Below, piece after piece: positions 17,539-27,082 of a DNA stretch of 64,000 nt. The stretch comes from Falsochrobactrum tianjinense (GTDB taxonomy: Bacteria > Pseudomonadota > Alphaproteobacteria > Rhizobiales > Rhizobiaceae). Made by a program: the position numbers and the translations under genes. Location: positions 287,026 to 351,025 of the forward strand of contig NZ_JAHRVA010000004.1 in NCBI RefSeq assembly GCF_019100495.1. Direction: 5' to 3'. The notes under the pieces are model-generated. The model had not been told where the DNA came from. It did no database searches and saw only the letters and a program-made list of their open reading frames with translations. The first letter of the stretch is position 1; every line of letters begins with the position of its first letter.

Positions 17539-20500
17539 CTACACCGTGGCCTCATCGGGTTGAGGCTCCTTGATACGGAACCATGCCACATAGAGCGCTG
17601 GCAGAAACAGCAAGGTGATGGCCGTACCGGCAATGATACCTCCCATCATGGCATAAGCCATCGGGCCCCAGAATACCTCGCGCGCAATCGGAATCAGCGC
17701 CAGGCTTGCCGCAGCCGCCGTCAGCGCAATCGGTCTCATGCGATGCTGGCTGGCAATGACAACCGCGTCCCACGGTTTCATTCCTTCCCTTATATGTTCC
17801 TCGATCTGAACGATCAGAATAACGGAGTTACGGATGAGTATCCCGACCAGCGCCAGCACGCCCAATATGGCGACAAAACCAAGCGGCTTGCCGCTCGGAA
17901 GCAGCGCCGCCACCACACCGATCAGGCCCAGTGGTGCCACAGCCACCACGAGGAACAGCCGCTGGAAACTCTGCAATTGCAGCATGAGTATCGTCGCCAT
18001 GACGAACAGCATCAGTGGAACGACGGCAGCAATCGGGCCTTGGCTCTTGCTGCTTTCTTCAACTGTTCCGGCGGTCTTGATGGAGTAGCCAGCAGGCAGT
18101 TTATCGGCGAACATTGCCACCGATGGTTCGATATCCTTGACGATCGTAGCGGGCATGGTTGTGTCGATAATGCCGGCTCCAACCGTTATCGTTGGAATGC
18201 GGGACCGGCGGTAGATCACCGGCTGTTCCAGTTCGTAGCGGAAATTGGCAATCGCTACGAGTGGAACAGACGTACCGCTGCCAGTTGCAATTTGCAGGCT
18301 CTGCAATGTATCGATGGAATCGCGCTCATGCTTCTGCGCACGCACGATCACATCGATCAGGTAGATCGAATCGCGCACCTGCGTAATGGGGATGCCCCCC
18401 ACGACTCCGTTCAGCGTCGTCGCAATATCCTTTGAAGATATGCCGAGCTTGCGCGCCTTGTCCTGCATCACGTCGACACGGATAACCCGGCCCGGCTCGT
18501 TCCAGTTATAGTTCACGACACCAAGGCGCGTGTCCGCGCTCATGATGCCGGCGAAATCCTGCGCGATACCGCGCAGCTTCTGGATATCGGGGCCGGCGAT
18601 ACGATATTGCACCGGACGCCCCACCGGCGGTCCAAGTTCAAGGAATTTCATATAGACGTCGATACCGACATAATCCTTGCGAAAAACCGTTTTGAATTTT
18701 TCTTTCAAGCGGTCGCGCGCCGCCACATCCTTTGCAACCACCACCATCTGACCGAAATAAGGATTGGCTGGCTGGACATCGAAGGAAAGCACAAAGCGGA
18801 TGGCACCCTGCCCGATATAGGTGCTCCAATGTTCCACATCAGGATTATCCTTGAGCATTGTTTCTTCAAACTGCTCCATCTGCGCCCTGGTTTCGGCAAT
18901 GGAGCTGTTCTGCGGCAGGGTCCAATCCAGTACGAGTTCCGGTCGGTCCGATTCAGGAAAGAACTGCTGCTCGATAAAACCCATACCGAAAACCGAAACA
19001 GCAAACAGCGCAATCGTCGTGACGATGGTGATCCATTTATGCCGCATCGCCAGAAGCAATGTCCGCGAGAATGCCTCGAAGAAACGGCTGCGTTTTTCCG
19101 TATGATGCTTCATCGTCTTCGGCAGCACCGTGACGCCGAGCAGCGGAGCGAACAGCACAGCCACCACCCAGGACACAATCAGCGACACGGCAATGACCAC
19201 GAATAACGTATAGGTATATTCGCCCGCCTGGCTTGAATTCAGGCCGATAGGAATGAAGCCGGCAATAGTGACCAGCGTTCCGGTCAGCATGGGAAATGCG
19301 GTATGCGAATAGACATAGGTGGCTGCCGTGTTGATGGGATCGCCCTGCTCCAGCCGGGCGACCATCATCTCAACCGCGATCATCGCATCGTCCACCAGAA
19401 GTCCCAGCGCAATGATAAGCGCCCCTAGAGAAACCCGTTGCAGCGAAATATCCATGAGCGACATCGCAAGGAAGGTGATCGCCAGAACGAGCGGAATCGA
19501 AAGCGACACGACAAAGCCCGCTCGCAGCCCAAGGCTGATGAAACTGACCGCCAGAACGATGGCTACCGCCTCAAACAGCGCCCTTGTGAAGCCGGAGACA
19601 GCATCCTGAACCACTTCCGGCTGATCCGCCACTTTGAACACATCAAGCCCCACCGGCAGTTCCGCTGTCACCTGCTGCATCATCTTGTCCAGCGCCTGCC
19701 CGAAGTCGAGCAGATTGCCGTTTGGCTTCATGCCAATGCCCAACCCGATCGCATTACGGCCGTTGACCCGAAATAACGATACGGGTGGGTCGGCATAACC
19801 GCGTGTGATGGCGGCGACATCCGAGAGGCGGAAGAAGCGATCGTTCACACGCAGATTGACGGCACGCAGATCCTCTTCCGAATTGAACTGACCGCTCACG
19901 CGCACACTGATACGTTCCGGCCCCGCCTGCACAACTCCCGAAGGCGTGATGGCATTCTGGTCTTGCAAGGCTTTGAGGATCGCCTGCTGGTCGAGGCCGA
20001 GCGCTGCTACCTGTCGGGTAGAAAACTCCAGATAGATCGCCTCGTCCTGCGCGCCAATCAGTTCCACCTTGCCTGCATTGGGTATCGTCAGGATTTTGGT
20101 GCGCACATCCTCCGCATAATCGCGCAACTGCCGCATCGACAGCCCATCGGCGGAAAATGCATAGATATTACCGAAAACATCGCCGAACTTGTCATTATAA
20201 TAGGGGCCATAAACACCTTCCGGCAGATTTGGCCTGATATCGTCAAGCATGTGGCGCACGTCGATCCAGGCTTTCGTTACCTGTTCCTTGCGAACCGTAT
20301 TCTTGAGAAATACGAAGACAATCGACTTGCCCGCCGTCGTTATGCTGCGCGTATAGTCGAGCATATCGAGTTCTTCGAGCTTCTTCTCAATCCGGTCAGT
20401 CACCTGATTTGTTGTTTCATCAATGGACGCGCCGGGCCAGTTGGCCTGGACCACCATCGTCTTGACAGTAAATTCCGGATCTTCCGCGCGACCCAGATCC

Positions 20501-20601
20501 AGATAGGACACAAAACCAGCCACCAGAAAGACAAGCATGAAATACCAAACCAACGACCGGTGATTCAAAGCCCAGTCGGACAGGTTGAAACCCTTTTTCA
20601 C
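17539..20601 (-). CDS. RND efflux pump inner membrane subunit, TriC-like
   Basis: Proton-driven drug exporter of the inner membrane, 1020 residues. Large periplasmic loops and about 12 membrane helices are visible, with the proton-relay aspartates in LGLLVDDAMIAVEMMVARLEQG (about residues 400-420, abbreviated: LLVDDAMIAVE). The second half repeats the fold (GILIRNSVILIVQIEEH). The start is GTG at 20601, overlapping the upstream stop as GTGA. Two membrane fusion genes precede it, an arrangement characteristic of triABC, the triclosan pump of Pseudomonas aeruginosa, which needs both adaptor proteins. No outer membrane channel gene is present; a TolC/BepC-like protein encoded elsewhere would be needed. 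Confidence 0.9.
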   Translation of the reverse strand: MKKGFNLSDWALNHRSLVWYFMLVFLVAGFVSYLDLGRAEDPEFTVKTMVVQANWPGASIDETTNQVTDRIEKKLEELDMLDYTRSITTAGKSIVFVFLKNTVRKEQVTKAWIDVRHMLDDIRPNLPEGVYGPYYNDKFGDVFGNIYAFSADGLSMRQLRDYAEDVRTKILTIPNAGKVELIGAQDEAIYLEFSTRQVAALGLDQQAILKALQDQNAITPSGVVQAGPERISVRVSGQFNSEEDLRAVNLRVNDRFFRLSDVAAITRGYADPPVSLFRVNGRNAIGLGIGMKPNGNLLDFGQALDKMMQQVTAELPVGLDVFKVADQPEVVQDAVSGFTRALFEAVAIVLAVSFISLGLRAGFVVSLSIPLVLAITFLAMSLMDISLQRVSLGALIIALGLLVDDAMIAVEMMVARLEQGDPINTAATYVYSHTAFPMLTGTLVTIAGFIPIGLNSSQAGEYTYTLFVVIAVSLIVSWVVAVLFAPLLGVTVLPKTMKHHTEKRSRFFEAFSRTLLLAMRHKWITIVTTIALFAVSVFGMGFIEQQFFPESDRPELVLDWTLPQNSSIAETRAQMEQFEETMLKDNPDVEHWSTYIGQGAIRFVLSFDVQPANPYFGQMVVVAKDVAARDRLKEKFKTVFRKDYVGIDVYMKFLELGPPVGRPVQYRIAGPDIQKLRGIAQDFAGIMSADTRLGVVNYNWNEPGRVIRVDVMQDKARKLGISSKDIATTLNGVVGGIPITQVRDSIYLIDVIVRAQKHERDSIDTLQSLQIATGSGTSVPLVAIANFRYELEQPVIYRRSRIPTITVGAGIIDTTMPATIVKDIEPSVAMFADKLPAGYSIKTAGTVEESSKSQGPIAAVVPLMLFVMATILMLQLQSFQRLFLVVAVAPLGLIGVVAALLPSGKPLGFVAILGVLALVGILIRNSVILIVQIEEHIREGMKPWDAVVIASQHRMRPIALTAAAASLALIPIAREVFWGPMAYAMMGGIIAGTAITLLFLPALYVAWFRIKEPQPDEATV

Positions 20602-21692
20602 AGGCTGCTTCCTTTCACATCCAGGCGGACTTTCTGCCCTTCCTCAAGCTCGTGAACTCCAGCTACCGCCACATAGCTGCCGACCTCTACATCGCCAGCG
20701 ACAAAACTATCGCCTCGTTGCTCGATAACCTGAATATCCCGTAGTTTTACAGTCTGCGTTTTCGGATCGATGACCCAGATCGCCGCCTTGCCGTCCTTTT
20801 CAAGCAAAGCCTGCATAGGCAGCAGCACATTGTCCTTTTCGGGTATAGCCAATACTGCCTTAATGGTCGCGCCAAGCCTGAAGCCTTCTGGTGCATTATC
20901 GAGCGCAATACGCACACGCCGCGTTCGCGTCTGCGCATCCGCCTGTGGCGCAACCTCACGCACTTGCCCATGACCCGTGACCGTGGAGTCTGCCTGCAAC
21001 TGGACATTGAACGGCGTTCCGGCCACGAAATATTCGGTCATGCTGTCGGGTATATCGATCACCGCTTCACGAATATCCGGCCTTGCAACGGTCATCACAG
21101 CCTGCCCTGCGGCAACCACCTGCCCGACTTCGGCATTGATCGCAGACACAACACCATCATAATCCGGGCTCAAAATAGCGTAGCTACGCTGGTTTTGAGC
21201 CTTGCGCAATCCGGCCTGAGCCTTTTCCAGATTGGCATGCGCGCTATCGCGCGCCTGCCTTGCCGCGTCATAATTGGCCTGAGAGATATTGCTGCCTTTG
21301 AGCAGGATGCGCTGACGCTCTTCGCTCCCCGACGCATTGGCATATTGCGCTTCGGCGCTGGCAAGATCGGCCTTGGCCGATTGCACCGCAAGATCGAGCG
21401 CGGAAGGATCGAGCATGGCTACCATATCGCCCTCCTTGACCAGATCGCCGGCATTCACTGGACGAGCGATGATGCGTCCGAGCACCCGGAAAGCCAGATC
21501 GGTCGAATAGCGCGGCTCGATTGTCCCGGCAAAACCCGCCTGCTTTACCGGCTCAGGCGCGACTATGACATAGAGGACCGGACGAACAGGCTCAACTTCG
21601 GCAACAGCTTCCTGCTCCTTGCCGCATGCGGCCAGCATCGTGAGCGCGGCCAGAACGGCGCACCACCGCCATAATGAAATCACCCGCTTCAT
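20598..21692 (-). CDS. Membrane fusion (adaptor) lipoprotein of the RND pump, TriB-like
   Basis: Periplasmic adaptor of 364 residues. A lipoprotein signal is visible (LAALTMLAAC, Cys23), so it is anchored to the inner membrane by lipid. The lipoyl/hairpin region (GRIIARPVNAGDLVKEGDMV, then a coiled hairpin with repeated Ala/Gln/Glu, about 75-190) and the beta-barrel region (VREVAPQADAQTRTRRVRIA) follow family order. The ATG at 21692 overlaps the stop of the upstream adaptor as ATGA and its own stop overlaps the pump start, so all three are coupled. Confidence 0.9.
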   Translation of the reverse strand: MKRVISLWRWCAVLAALTMLAACGKEQEAVAEVEPVRPVLYVIVAPEPVKQAGFAGTIEPRYSTDLAFRVLGRIIARPVNAGDLVKEGDMVAMLDPSALDLAVQSAKADLASAEAQYANASGSEERQRILLKGSNISQANYDAARQARDSAHANLEKAQAGLRKAQNQRSYAILSPDYDGVVSAINAEVGQVVAAGQAVMTVARPDIREAVIDIPDSMTEYFVAGTPFNVQLQADSTVTGHGQVREVAPQADAQTRTRRVRIALDNAPEGFRLGATIKAVLAIPEKDNVLLPMQALLEKDGKAAIWVIDPKTQTVKLRDIQVIEQRGDSFVAGDVEVGSYVAVAGVHELEEGQKVRLDVKGSSL

Positions 21693-22807
21693 TGGCTGCC
21701 CGCCTCTCGCGGACCCCGCACGATCTCGGTCGGCTCGCCCGAGCGCAGCATCTGCGCGCCCTGGGTTACGATAAGCTCTCCCTCGTCAAGCCCGGCTACG
21801 ATGATGACCCGCTCGTTCTCATAAGCCAGAACCCTCACCGGCACGAGCGTTGCCACATGGGTATCCTTTGCCACGCGCCATACCGCCGTGCGTCCATAAT
21901 CCGATGTCATTGCACTCCACGGTACGATCATGACCTTCTGCCGATCCATATGGACCGTACCCGTCACCGTGGCACCAAGCGCCATCAGGACAGGCGTTTC
22001 GGCAACGCCGACCTTGACGCGGACCGTGCCGGTCTGCGCGTCCACCACCGGCGAGATTTCGCGGATTCTGCCGTCCACCTTTATCGCTCCGTCTGCCAGC
22101 AGGCCCAAAGTTACACCCATGCCGATTCTGGCGTGACTGACGAGCGTTTCCTGCACGTCGAAAATCGCATCGCGCGAGCCATCCTCAGCGATCGAAAATG
22201 CTGTTTGCGCGGCCTGCACGATCTGACCGGTTTCGATATTGCGCGCCGTGACAACACCGGATACCGGCGCATGCAGTTCGGTATAGGAAAGTTCGTCACG
22301 CGCATTGCCAAGCTGGCTTTGGGCATTGGTAAGCCCGCTTTGCGCGGTACGTAGTATCTGCTCCGCCTGATCATACTGGCTGCGGGTCGTGAAGCCCTGT
22401 GCCAGCAACGCCTTCTGGCGCCCAAAACTGGCCTGCGCCTGCACGATCTGGGCGCGCGCTGCATCCTGCGATGCCTGCGCTACACGCATATTCGCTCGCT
22501 GCTCAAGATTATCGAGTCGTGCCAGCAATTGTCCCTTTTCGACATGCTGGCCAACTTCTACCATGCGCTCCACCACCTGCCCGTTGATACGGAACGATGT
22601 ATTGACGAGAGAACGTGCGGCAATGAAACCCGATAGTGTCAGTTTCGGCTGATAATCACCGAACTTGCTCTCCATCACAGCGACAGGGACAATATTGAGA
22701 GACTCCGCGCGCGCCGGAATACACAGCAACAGGACAGTCATCGCGCACCAAAGCACACACTTTCCCACCCGCAACATAAAGAGATGCAACCCAGTCGCCA
22801 TTAACAT
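21689..22807 (-). CDS. Membrane fusion (adaptor) protein of the RND pump, TriA-like
   Basis: First gene of the pump operon, 372 residues. A signal sequence is visible (hydrophobic core VGKCVLWCAMTVLLLCIP, then ARA before the mature start). The adaptor domains are in order: beta-barrel (ESKFGDYQPKLTLSGFIAAR), lipoyl half (INGQVVERMVEVGQHVEKGQ), coiled hairpin, second lipoyl half (LHAPVSGVVTARNIETGQ). The ATG at 22807 has AACCAGAGAG upstream; the frame is open to 22888. It is a distinct paralogue of the next adaptor, so the pump would use two different fusion proteins. No repressor gene lies adjacent. Confidence 0.88.
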   Translation of the reverse strand: MLMATGLHLFMLRVGKCVLWCAMTVLLLCIPARAESLNIVPVAVMESKFGDYQPKLTLSGFIAARSLVNTSFRINGQVVERMVEVGQHVEKGQLLARLDNLEQRANMRVAQASQDAARAQIVQAQASFGRQKALLAQGFTTRSQYDQAEQILRTAQSGLTNAQSQLGNARDELSYTELHAPVSGVVTARNIETGQIVQAAQTAFSIAEDGSRDAIFDVQETLVSHARIGMGVTLGLLADGAIKVDGRIREISPVVDAQTGTVRVKVGVAETPVLMALGATVTGTVHMDRQKVMIVPWSAMTSDYGRTAVWRVAKDTHVATLVPVRVLAYENERVIIVAGLDEGELIVTQGAQMLRSGEPTEIVRGPREAGSQ

Positions 22808-22961
22808 GATTCTCTCTGGTTTAATTACCAGCAGAATGCAACCAAAAGACTTGCGGGGAAAGCATGTATTCAAGACATAATGAATCACGATTGCCCCTTA
22901 AAAATTCCAAGCAATCAAAACAACTTACCCCAAAGCACTTCCCTTCCGGAGGATATGCTTA

Positions 22962-23249
22962 TTACCCCGCCTCTTCAAGAAGCCGCTCGCCAGCCCTACT
23001 CAATTCATAGCGTATACGTTGTGTCCGCGCGTCGCGTTGTCTGATAGCGATATAACTGCCTTCTTCGCCAAGCAGAGCGACTTCTCGCAGAACGAGAGCG
23101 TGAGCAACGCCCAGGAGTCGCGCGAAACTGCGGCTGTCGGACGCAATGTCCAGTGCAAGAGCCGCTATAATTCCTGCCCCCAGCCGGGAGATTTTTCCCG
23201 ACGCGGCCTCAAGCAGATCAACCAGCGCCATATATTCAGCTTCTTCCAT
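22962..23249 (-). CDS. Small protein with MarR-like winged-helix end, function unknown
   Basis: A 95-residue protein I cannot name. The C-terminal half (YIAIRQRDARTQRIRYELSR then AGERLLEEAG) resembles the wing and last helix of a MarR-type regulator, but the protein is short of the full fold and lacks an obvious recognition helix. It starts at 23249 with ATG sharing one base with the TGA stop of the molybdopterin oxidoreductase (TGATG), so the two are translated together. It could regulate or help mature the oxidoreductase. The 150 bases downstream of its stop lead to the start of the pump operon. Confidence 0.7.
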   Translation of the reverse strand: MEEAEYMALVDLLEAASGKISRLGAGIIAALALDIASDSRSFARLLGVAHALVLREVALLGEEGSYIAIRQRDARTQRIRYELSRAGERLLEEAG

Positions 23250-25561
23250 CAGGCCGCTGTCTTTTGCACAGGCCGGAAGGATACGATGACCGATTTTGAC
23301 GTCGGTGTATAACTTTCATCCCCCGCGCTGCCCAGCGGCACCAAGACATTCATTTCCGGATAATAACCAGCGATGCAACCGCGCGGAATATCATAGGGTA
23401 CGAAGCGGAAATTGCGCGCCACACGCTCCACGCCATCTTCGAATTCACCGATAACATCCGTCCGGTCGCCAGCCTCGACGCCGATATCCGCCATATCGGC
23501 CGCATTCATGAACACGACCTGCCGTTCGCCGTAGACGCCGCGATAGCGGTCGTCCATGCCGTAAATCGTCGTATTATACTGGTCATGGCTACGGAAAGTC
23601 TGCAAGACATAGCGCCCTGGTTTATCGCGCGCCTGCTGGTGCTCGACCGCTTCCGGCATCGCGCCGGTCCAGAAAGTGGCTTTGGCCTTTGGTGTCGCCC
23701 ATTCGAGTTCGCGTGCGCTGTTGCGCAAGTGGAAGCCACGCGGAATCCGCACACGGCGATTATAATCGTAAAAATCCGGCAAAACGCGCGCAATATGCTC
23801 GCGAATAAGATCATAATCGTCGGCCAGTGCAAGCCAATCGACCGGCTTCGGCCCGAGAGTAGCCTGTGCGATACCAGCAACGATCGCCACTTCCGAGCGC
23901 AGATGCACTGAGGCCGGCGGATTTATACCGCCCGATCCGTGCACCATGCTCATCGAATCCTCCACGGTCACGATCTGCGCGACGCCTTTGGAATTCAGAT
24001 CAATCTCTGTGCGTCCAAGACAGGGCAGGATGAAGGAATCCTCCCCCGGCACCAGATGCGAATGATTGAGCTTGGTCGCAATATGCACTGTCAGTCTCTG
24101 GCCTGAAAGCGCCTTGGAAATCATCGGGCTATCGGGCGTGGCGCGGGCAAAATTGCCACCCAGCCCGATAAAGGCTTTGGCCGATCCATCCAGCATGGCG
24201 CCGATTGCGCCAAGCACATTATGCCCCGGCTCGCGCGGAACCTTAAAGCCGAATTCCTTTTCCAGCGCGTCGAGAAACGCCGCTGGCGGACGCTCATTAA
24301 TGCCAACCGTGCGATCGCCCTGCACGTTGGAATGACCGCGCACAGGGCAAAGACCGGCGCCGGGCCTGCCAATATTGCCGCGTAGCAGCATGAAATTGGT
24401 AATCTCGCGGATCATGATAACCGAGTGGCGATGCTGCGTGATGCCCATTGCCCAAGTGCATATGACCCGGCGCGCCTGCATGTAAATGCGCGCAGCGCGT
24501 TCCAGTTCTTGCCGCGTCAGGCCCGACTGGTCTTCGATCTCTTCCCAGGAAGTGTCGTCCACCGCCCGCCGGTAGGCCTCGAATTCCGCCGTATGTTCGG
24601 CCAGAAACTTCCGATCCAACACCGAGGGGTTGCCCGACGCAAGCGCTGCATCATCGGCGGCAAAGACCGCCTTTGACATGCCGCGAAATGCAGCGAGGTC
24701 GCCGCCAAGACGCGGCTGGTAATATTCGCTGGCAACGGCTTCGCTGCCGCCATGCAGCATTTCGAGCTTGTTCTGCGGGTCCGCAAACCGTTCCAGCCCG
24801 CGCTCGCGAACCGGGTTGAAAACCACGATATGCGCGCCGCGTTCCGCCGCACGACGCAGATCGCCCAGCATGCGGGGATGGTTGGTACCCGGATTCTGAC
24901 CCACCACGAAAATTGCGTCGGCCTGCTCGAAATCCTCCAGAAGCACAGTACCCTTGCCCACGCCAATTGACTGCTTGAGCGCGACGCCGCTGGCTTCGTG
25001 GCACATATTGGAGCAATCAGGAAAATTATTCGTACCATAGGCCCGCACAAATAACTGATAGAGAAAAGCCGCCTCGTTGGAGGCTCGCCCCGACGTATAG
25101 AATTCAGTCCGATCCGGAGTGTCGAAGCTTTTCAGAATATCGCCAATGGCACTGAAAGCCTCGTCCCATTCCACGGTTTCATATTTATCGGCTTCCCGAT
25201 TGTAACGCATCGGGTGAGTTAAACGGCCACTATGTTCGAGGTCGTAATCGGTCCAGGAGCGCAATTCAGAAACAGTGTGGTCGGTGAAAAATGCCGGTGT
25301 CGTTCGCCTTTCCGTGGCTTCCCAGGCCACAGCCTTAACACCATTCTCGCAAAACTCGAACGAGGAACCATGCTCAGGATCGCCCCATGCACAACCGGGA
25401 CAATCGAAGCCATCCGGCTGATTGGCCTTGAGCATGGTGCGCGCGCTCGATAATGGCGCGCCGCTGGCAAGCAATTGCTTGCCACTGCTTTTCAACGCGC
25501 CCCATCCGCCAGCAGCTCTGGAGCGCTTGCCGATAAATCCGGTTTTGGAACCCTTGCTCAT
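23249..25561 (-). CDS. FdhF/YdeP family molybdopterin oxidoreductase
   Basis: Cytoplasmic molybdenum bis-MGD oxidoreductase, 770 residues, close to E. coli YdeP. Visible are CPGC at 54-57 with a further Cys71, the MGD-binding regions FYTSGRASNEAAFLYQ and VVGQNPGTNHPRMLGDLRRA, GNIGRPGAGLCPVRGHSNVQG, and a C-terminal dinucleotide-binding domain (RSHDQYNTTIYGMDDRYRG, cut). The ATG at 25561 follows TAGGGTG. YdeP itself is linked to acid resistance, but its substrate is unknown; formate is possible and unproven. No FdhD or electron-transfer subunit lies next to it. Its partner is the small winged-helix-like protein encoded immediately downstream. Confidence 0.88.
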   Translation of the reverse strand: MSKGSKTGFIGKRSRAAGGWGALKSSGKQLLASGAPLSSARTMLKANQPDGFDCPGCAWGDPEHGSSFEFCENGVKAVAWEATERRTTPAFFTDHTVSELRSWTDYDLEHSGRLTHPMRYNREADKYETVEWDEAFSAIGDILKSFDTPDRTEFYTSGRASNEAAFLYQLFVRAYGTNNFPDCSNMCHEASGVALKQSIGVGKGTVLLEDFEQADAIFVVGQNPGTNHPRMLGDLRRAAERGAHIVVFNPVRERGLERFADPQNKLEMLHGGSEAVASEYYQPRLGGDLAAFRGMSKAVFAADDAALASGNPSVLDRKFLAEHTAEFEAYRRAVDDTSWEEIEDQSGLTRQELERAARIYMQARRVICTWAMGITQHRHSVIMIREITNFMLLRGNIGRPGAGLCPVRGHSNVQGDRTVGINERPPAAFLDALEKEFGFKVPREPGHNVLGAIGAMLDGSAKAFIGLGGNFARATPDSPMISKALSGQRLTVHIATKLNHSHLVPGEDSFILPCLGRTEIDLNSKGVAQIVTVEDSMSMVHGSGGINPPASVHLRSEVAIVAGIAQATLGPKPVDWLALADDYDLIREHIARVLPDFYDYNRRVRIPRGFHLRNSARELEWATPKAKATFWTGAMPEAVEHQQARDKPGRYVLQTFRSHDQYNTTIYGMDDRYRGVYGERQVVFMNAADMADIGVEAGDRTDVIGEFEDGVERVARNFRFVPYDIPRGCIAGYYPEMNVLVPLGSAGDESYTPTSKSVIVSFRPVQKTAA

Positions 25562-25735
25562 CTCGTCACCCTACCGCATTATTCTTCAAATCCGTCAGGC
25601 TGGCAGCATAGGCTCAATCGCCCAATGCTTCAATTAAGCGCAAACCATTTATCATCCATTGCCCCTTCGCTCTTGATTTCAGCCGCGCGATCCGTCATGC
25701 GAATGGTAAAGAAAACTGACCACAAGGGGTGAAGA

Positions 25736-26881
25736 ATGCCCGATATTCTTGAGATCGCCGATTTGAAGCGGCTTGCCCGGCGCCGTGTCCCGAAAATGTT
25801 CTTCGATTATGCGGATTCAGGCGCATGGACGGAATCAACATACCGGGCTAACGAGGGCGACTTCAAAAAGATCAAGCTGCGCCAGCGCATCCTGGTCGAT
25901 ATGACCAATCGCTCACTTGAATCGACGATGATCGGCGAGAAGGTTACGATGCCTGTTGCCCTTGCGCCAACCGGCCTCACAGGCATGCAGCATGCGGACG
26001 GCGAAATGCTCGCCGCACAGGCCGCCGAAGCGTTTGGAGTTCCGTTCACGCTTTCGACCATGAGCATCTGTTCAATCGAGGACGTCGCCTCCGTCACCAA
26101 AAAGCCCTTCTGGTTTCAGCTCTATGTTATGAAGGATCGTGATTTCATAAAAAGCCTCATTGGCCGGGCGAAGGTAGCAGGATGCTCGGCATTGGTGCTG
26201 ACGCTTGACCTGCAAATCCTCGGCCAGCGCCACAAGGATTTGCGCAACGGGCTCTCCACGCCTCCCAAGTTCACACCCAAACACATCTGGCAGATGGCGA
26301 CGCGCCCCGGCTGGTGCATGGGAATGCTCGGCACGCAGCGCCGTACCTTCCGGAATATTGCCGGCCACGCCAAAAACGTAACCGACTTATCTTCGCTCGC
26401 CTCGTGGACCGCCGAACAGTTTGATCCGCAACTCAACTGGAAAGATGTGGAGTGGATCAAGGAGCAATGGGGTGGCAAGCTCATCCTCAAAGGCATTCTT
26501 GACACAGAAGACGCCAGAATGGCCGCAAAAGCCGGCGCAGATGCGATCATCGTTTCCAATCATGGAGGTCGTCAGCTCGATGGCGCACCATCATCAATCT
26601 CGATGCTCAAGCCCATCGTGGATGCGGTCGGCGACAAAATCGAGATCCATATGGATGGCGGCATTCGTTCGGGACAGGATGTGCTGAAAGCCCGTGCGCT
26701 CGGCGCACAGGGCGTCTTCATCGGGCGTCCCTTCCTTTATGGACTGGGCGCCATGGGCAAGGACGGTGTCACGCTAGCGCTTGACATCATCCGCCGGGAA
26801 CTCGACATCACCATGGCGCTCTGCGGAAAACGCGACATCAACGATATCGACCAGTCGATCCTTCATTCGGTCGATCTCTGA
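25736..26881 (+). CDS. lldD: FMN-dependent L-lactate dehydrogenase
   Basis: Membrane-associated flavoenzyme oxidising L-lactate to pyruvate and feeding electrons to the quinone pool. It has 381 residues. The FMN alpha-hydroxy acid dehydrogenase signature with catalytic histidine is IIVSNHGGRQLDGAPSS (about 273-289), and the flavin phosphate site is in DGGIRSGQDVLKARALGA. The ATG at 25736 follows AAGGGGTGAAG. It stands alone, divergent from the molybdopterin gene, and is followed by a clear terminator. A related enzyme such as a 2-hydroxy acid oxidase acting on glycolate or mandelate cannot be excluded. Confidence 0.92.
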   Translation: MPDILEIADLKRLARRRVPKMFFDYADSGAWTESTYRANEGDFKKIKLRQRILVDMTNRSLESTMIGEKVTMPVALAPTGLTGMQHADGEMLAAQAAEAFGVPFTLSTMSICSIEDVASVTKKPFWFQLYVMKDRDFIKSLIGRAKVAGCSALVLTLDLQILGQRHKDLRNGLSTPPKFTPKHIWQMATRPGWCMGMLGTQRRTFRNIAGHAKNVTDLSSLASWTAEQFDPQLNWKDVEWIKEQWGGKLILKGILDTEDARMAAKAGADAIIVSNHGGRQLDGAPSSISMLKPIVDAVGDKIEIHMDGGIRSGQDVLKARALGAQGVFIGRPFLYGLGAMGKDGVTLALDIIRRELDITMALCGKRDINDIDQSILHSVDL

Positions 26882-26892
26882 GAACTTCAAGG

Positions 26893-26917
26893 AACCCGGC
26901 CCCGCCGGGTTTCTTTT
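26893..26917 (+). terminator. Terminator of lldD
   Basis: AACCCGGC (26893-26900), loop CCC, GCCGGGTT (26904-26911), then TCTTTT. It lies 12 bases after the lldD stop. Confidence 0.92.
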
Positions 26918-26920
26918 AGA

Positions 26921-26964
26921 GCATTTCCTGCAAAAATGTGAAGCGATCTTGCGTCCGGAAATGC
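26921..26964. repeat. Interspersed palindrome (GTGTGAAGCG family), copy 2
   Basis: GCATTTCC (26921-26928) and GGAAATGC (26957-26964) form the stem; the middle carries CAAAAATGTGAAGCG, closely matching copy 3 at 34143-34193 in order and wording (GCATTCC, CAAAAGTGCGAAGCG). Confidence 0.7.
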
Positions 26965-27082
26965 ACAAAACAGAATTATGTTAGTAAATACTTATTTAAA
27001 GTAACTGTAATTTAAGCATATTCATTTACCATCCTCGCTACATGAACAAAATTCGTTCTATTGACGGTTGGAGTGGAATGAG

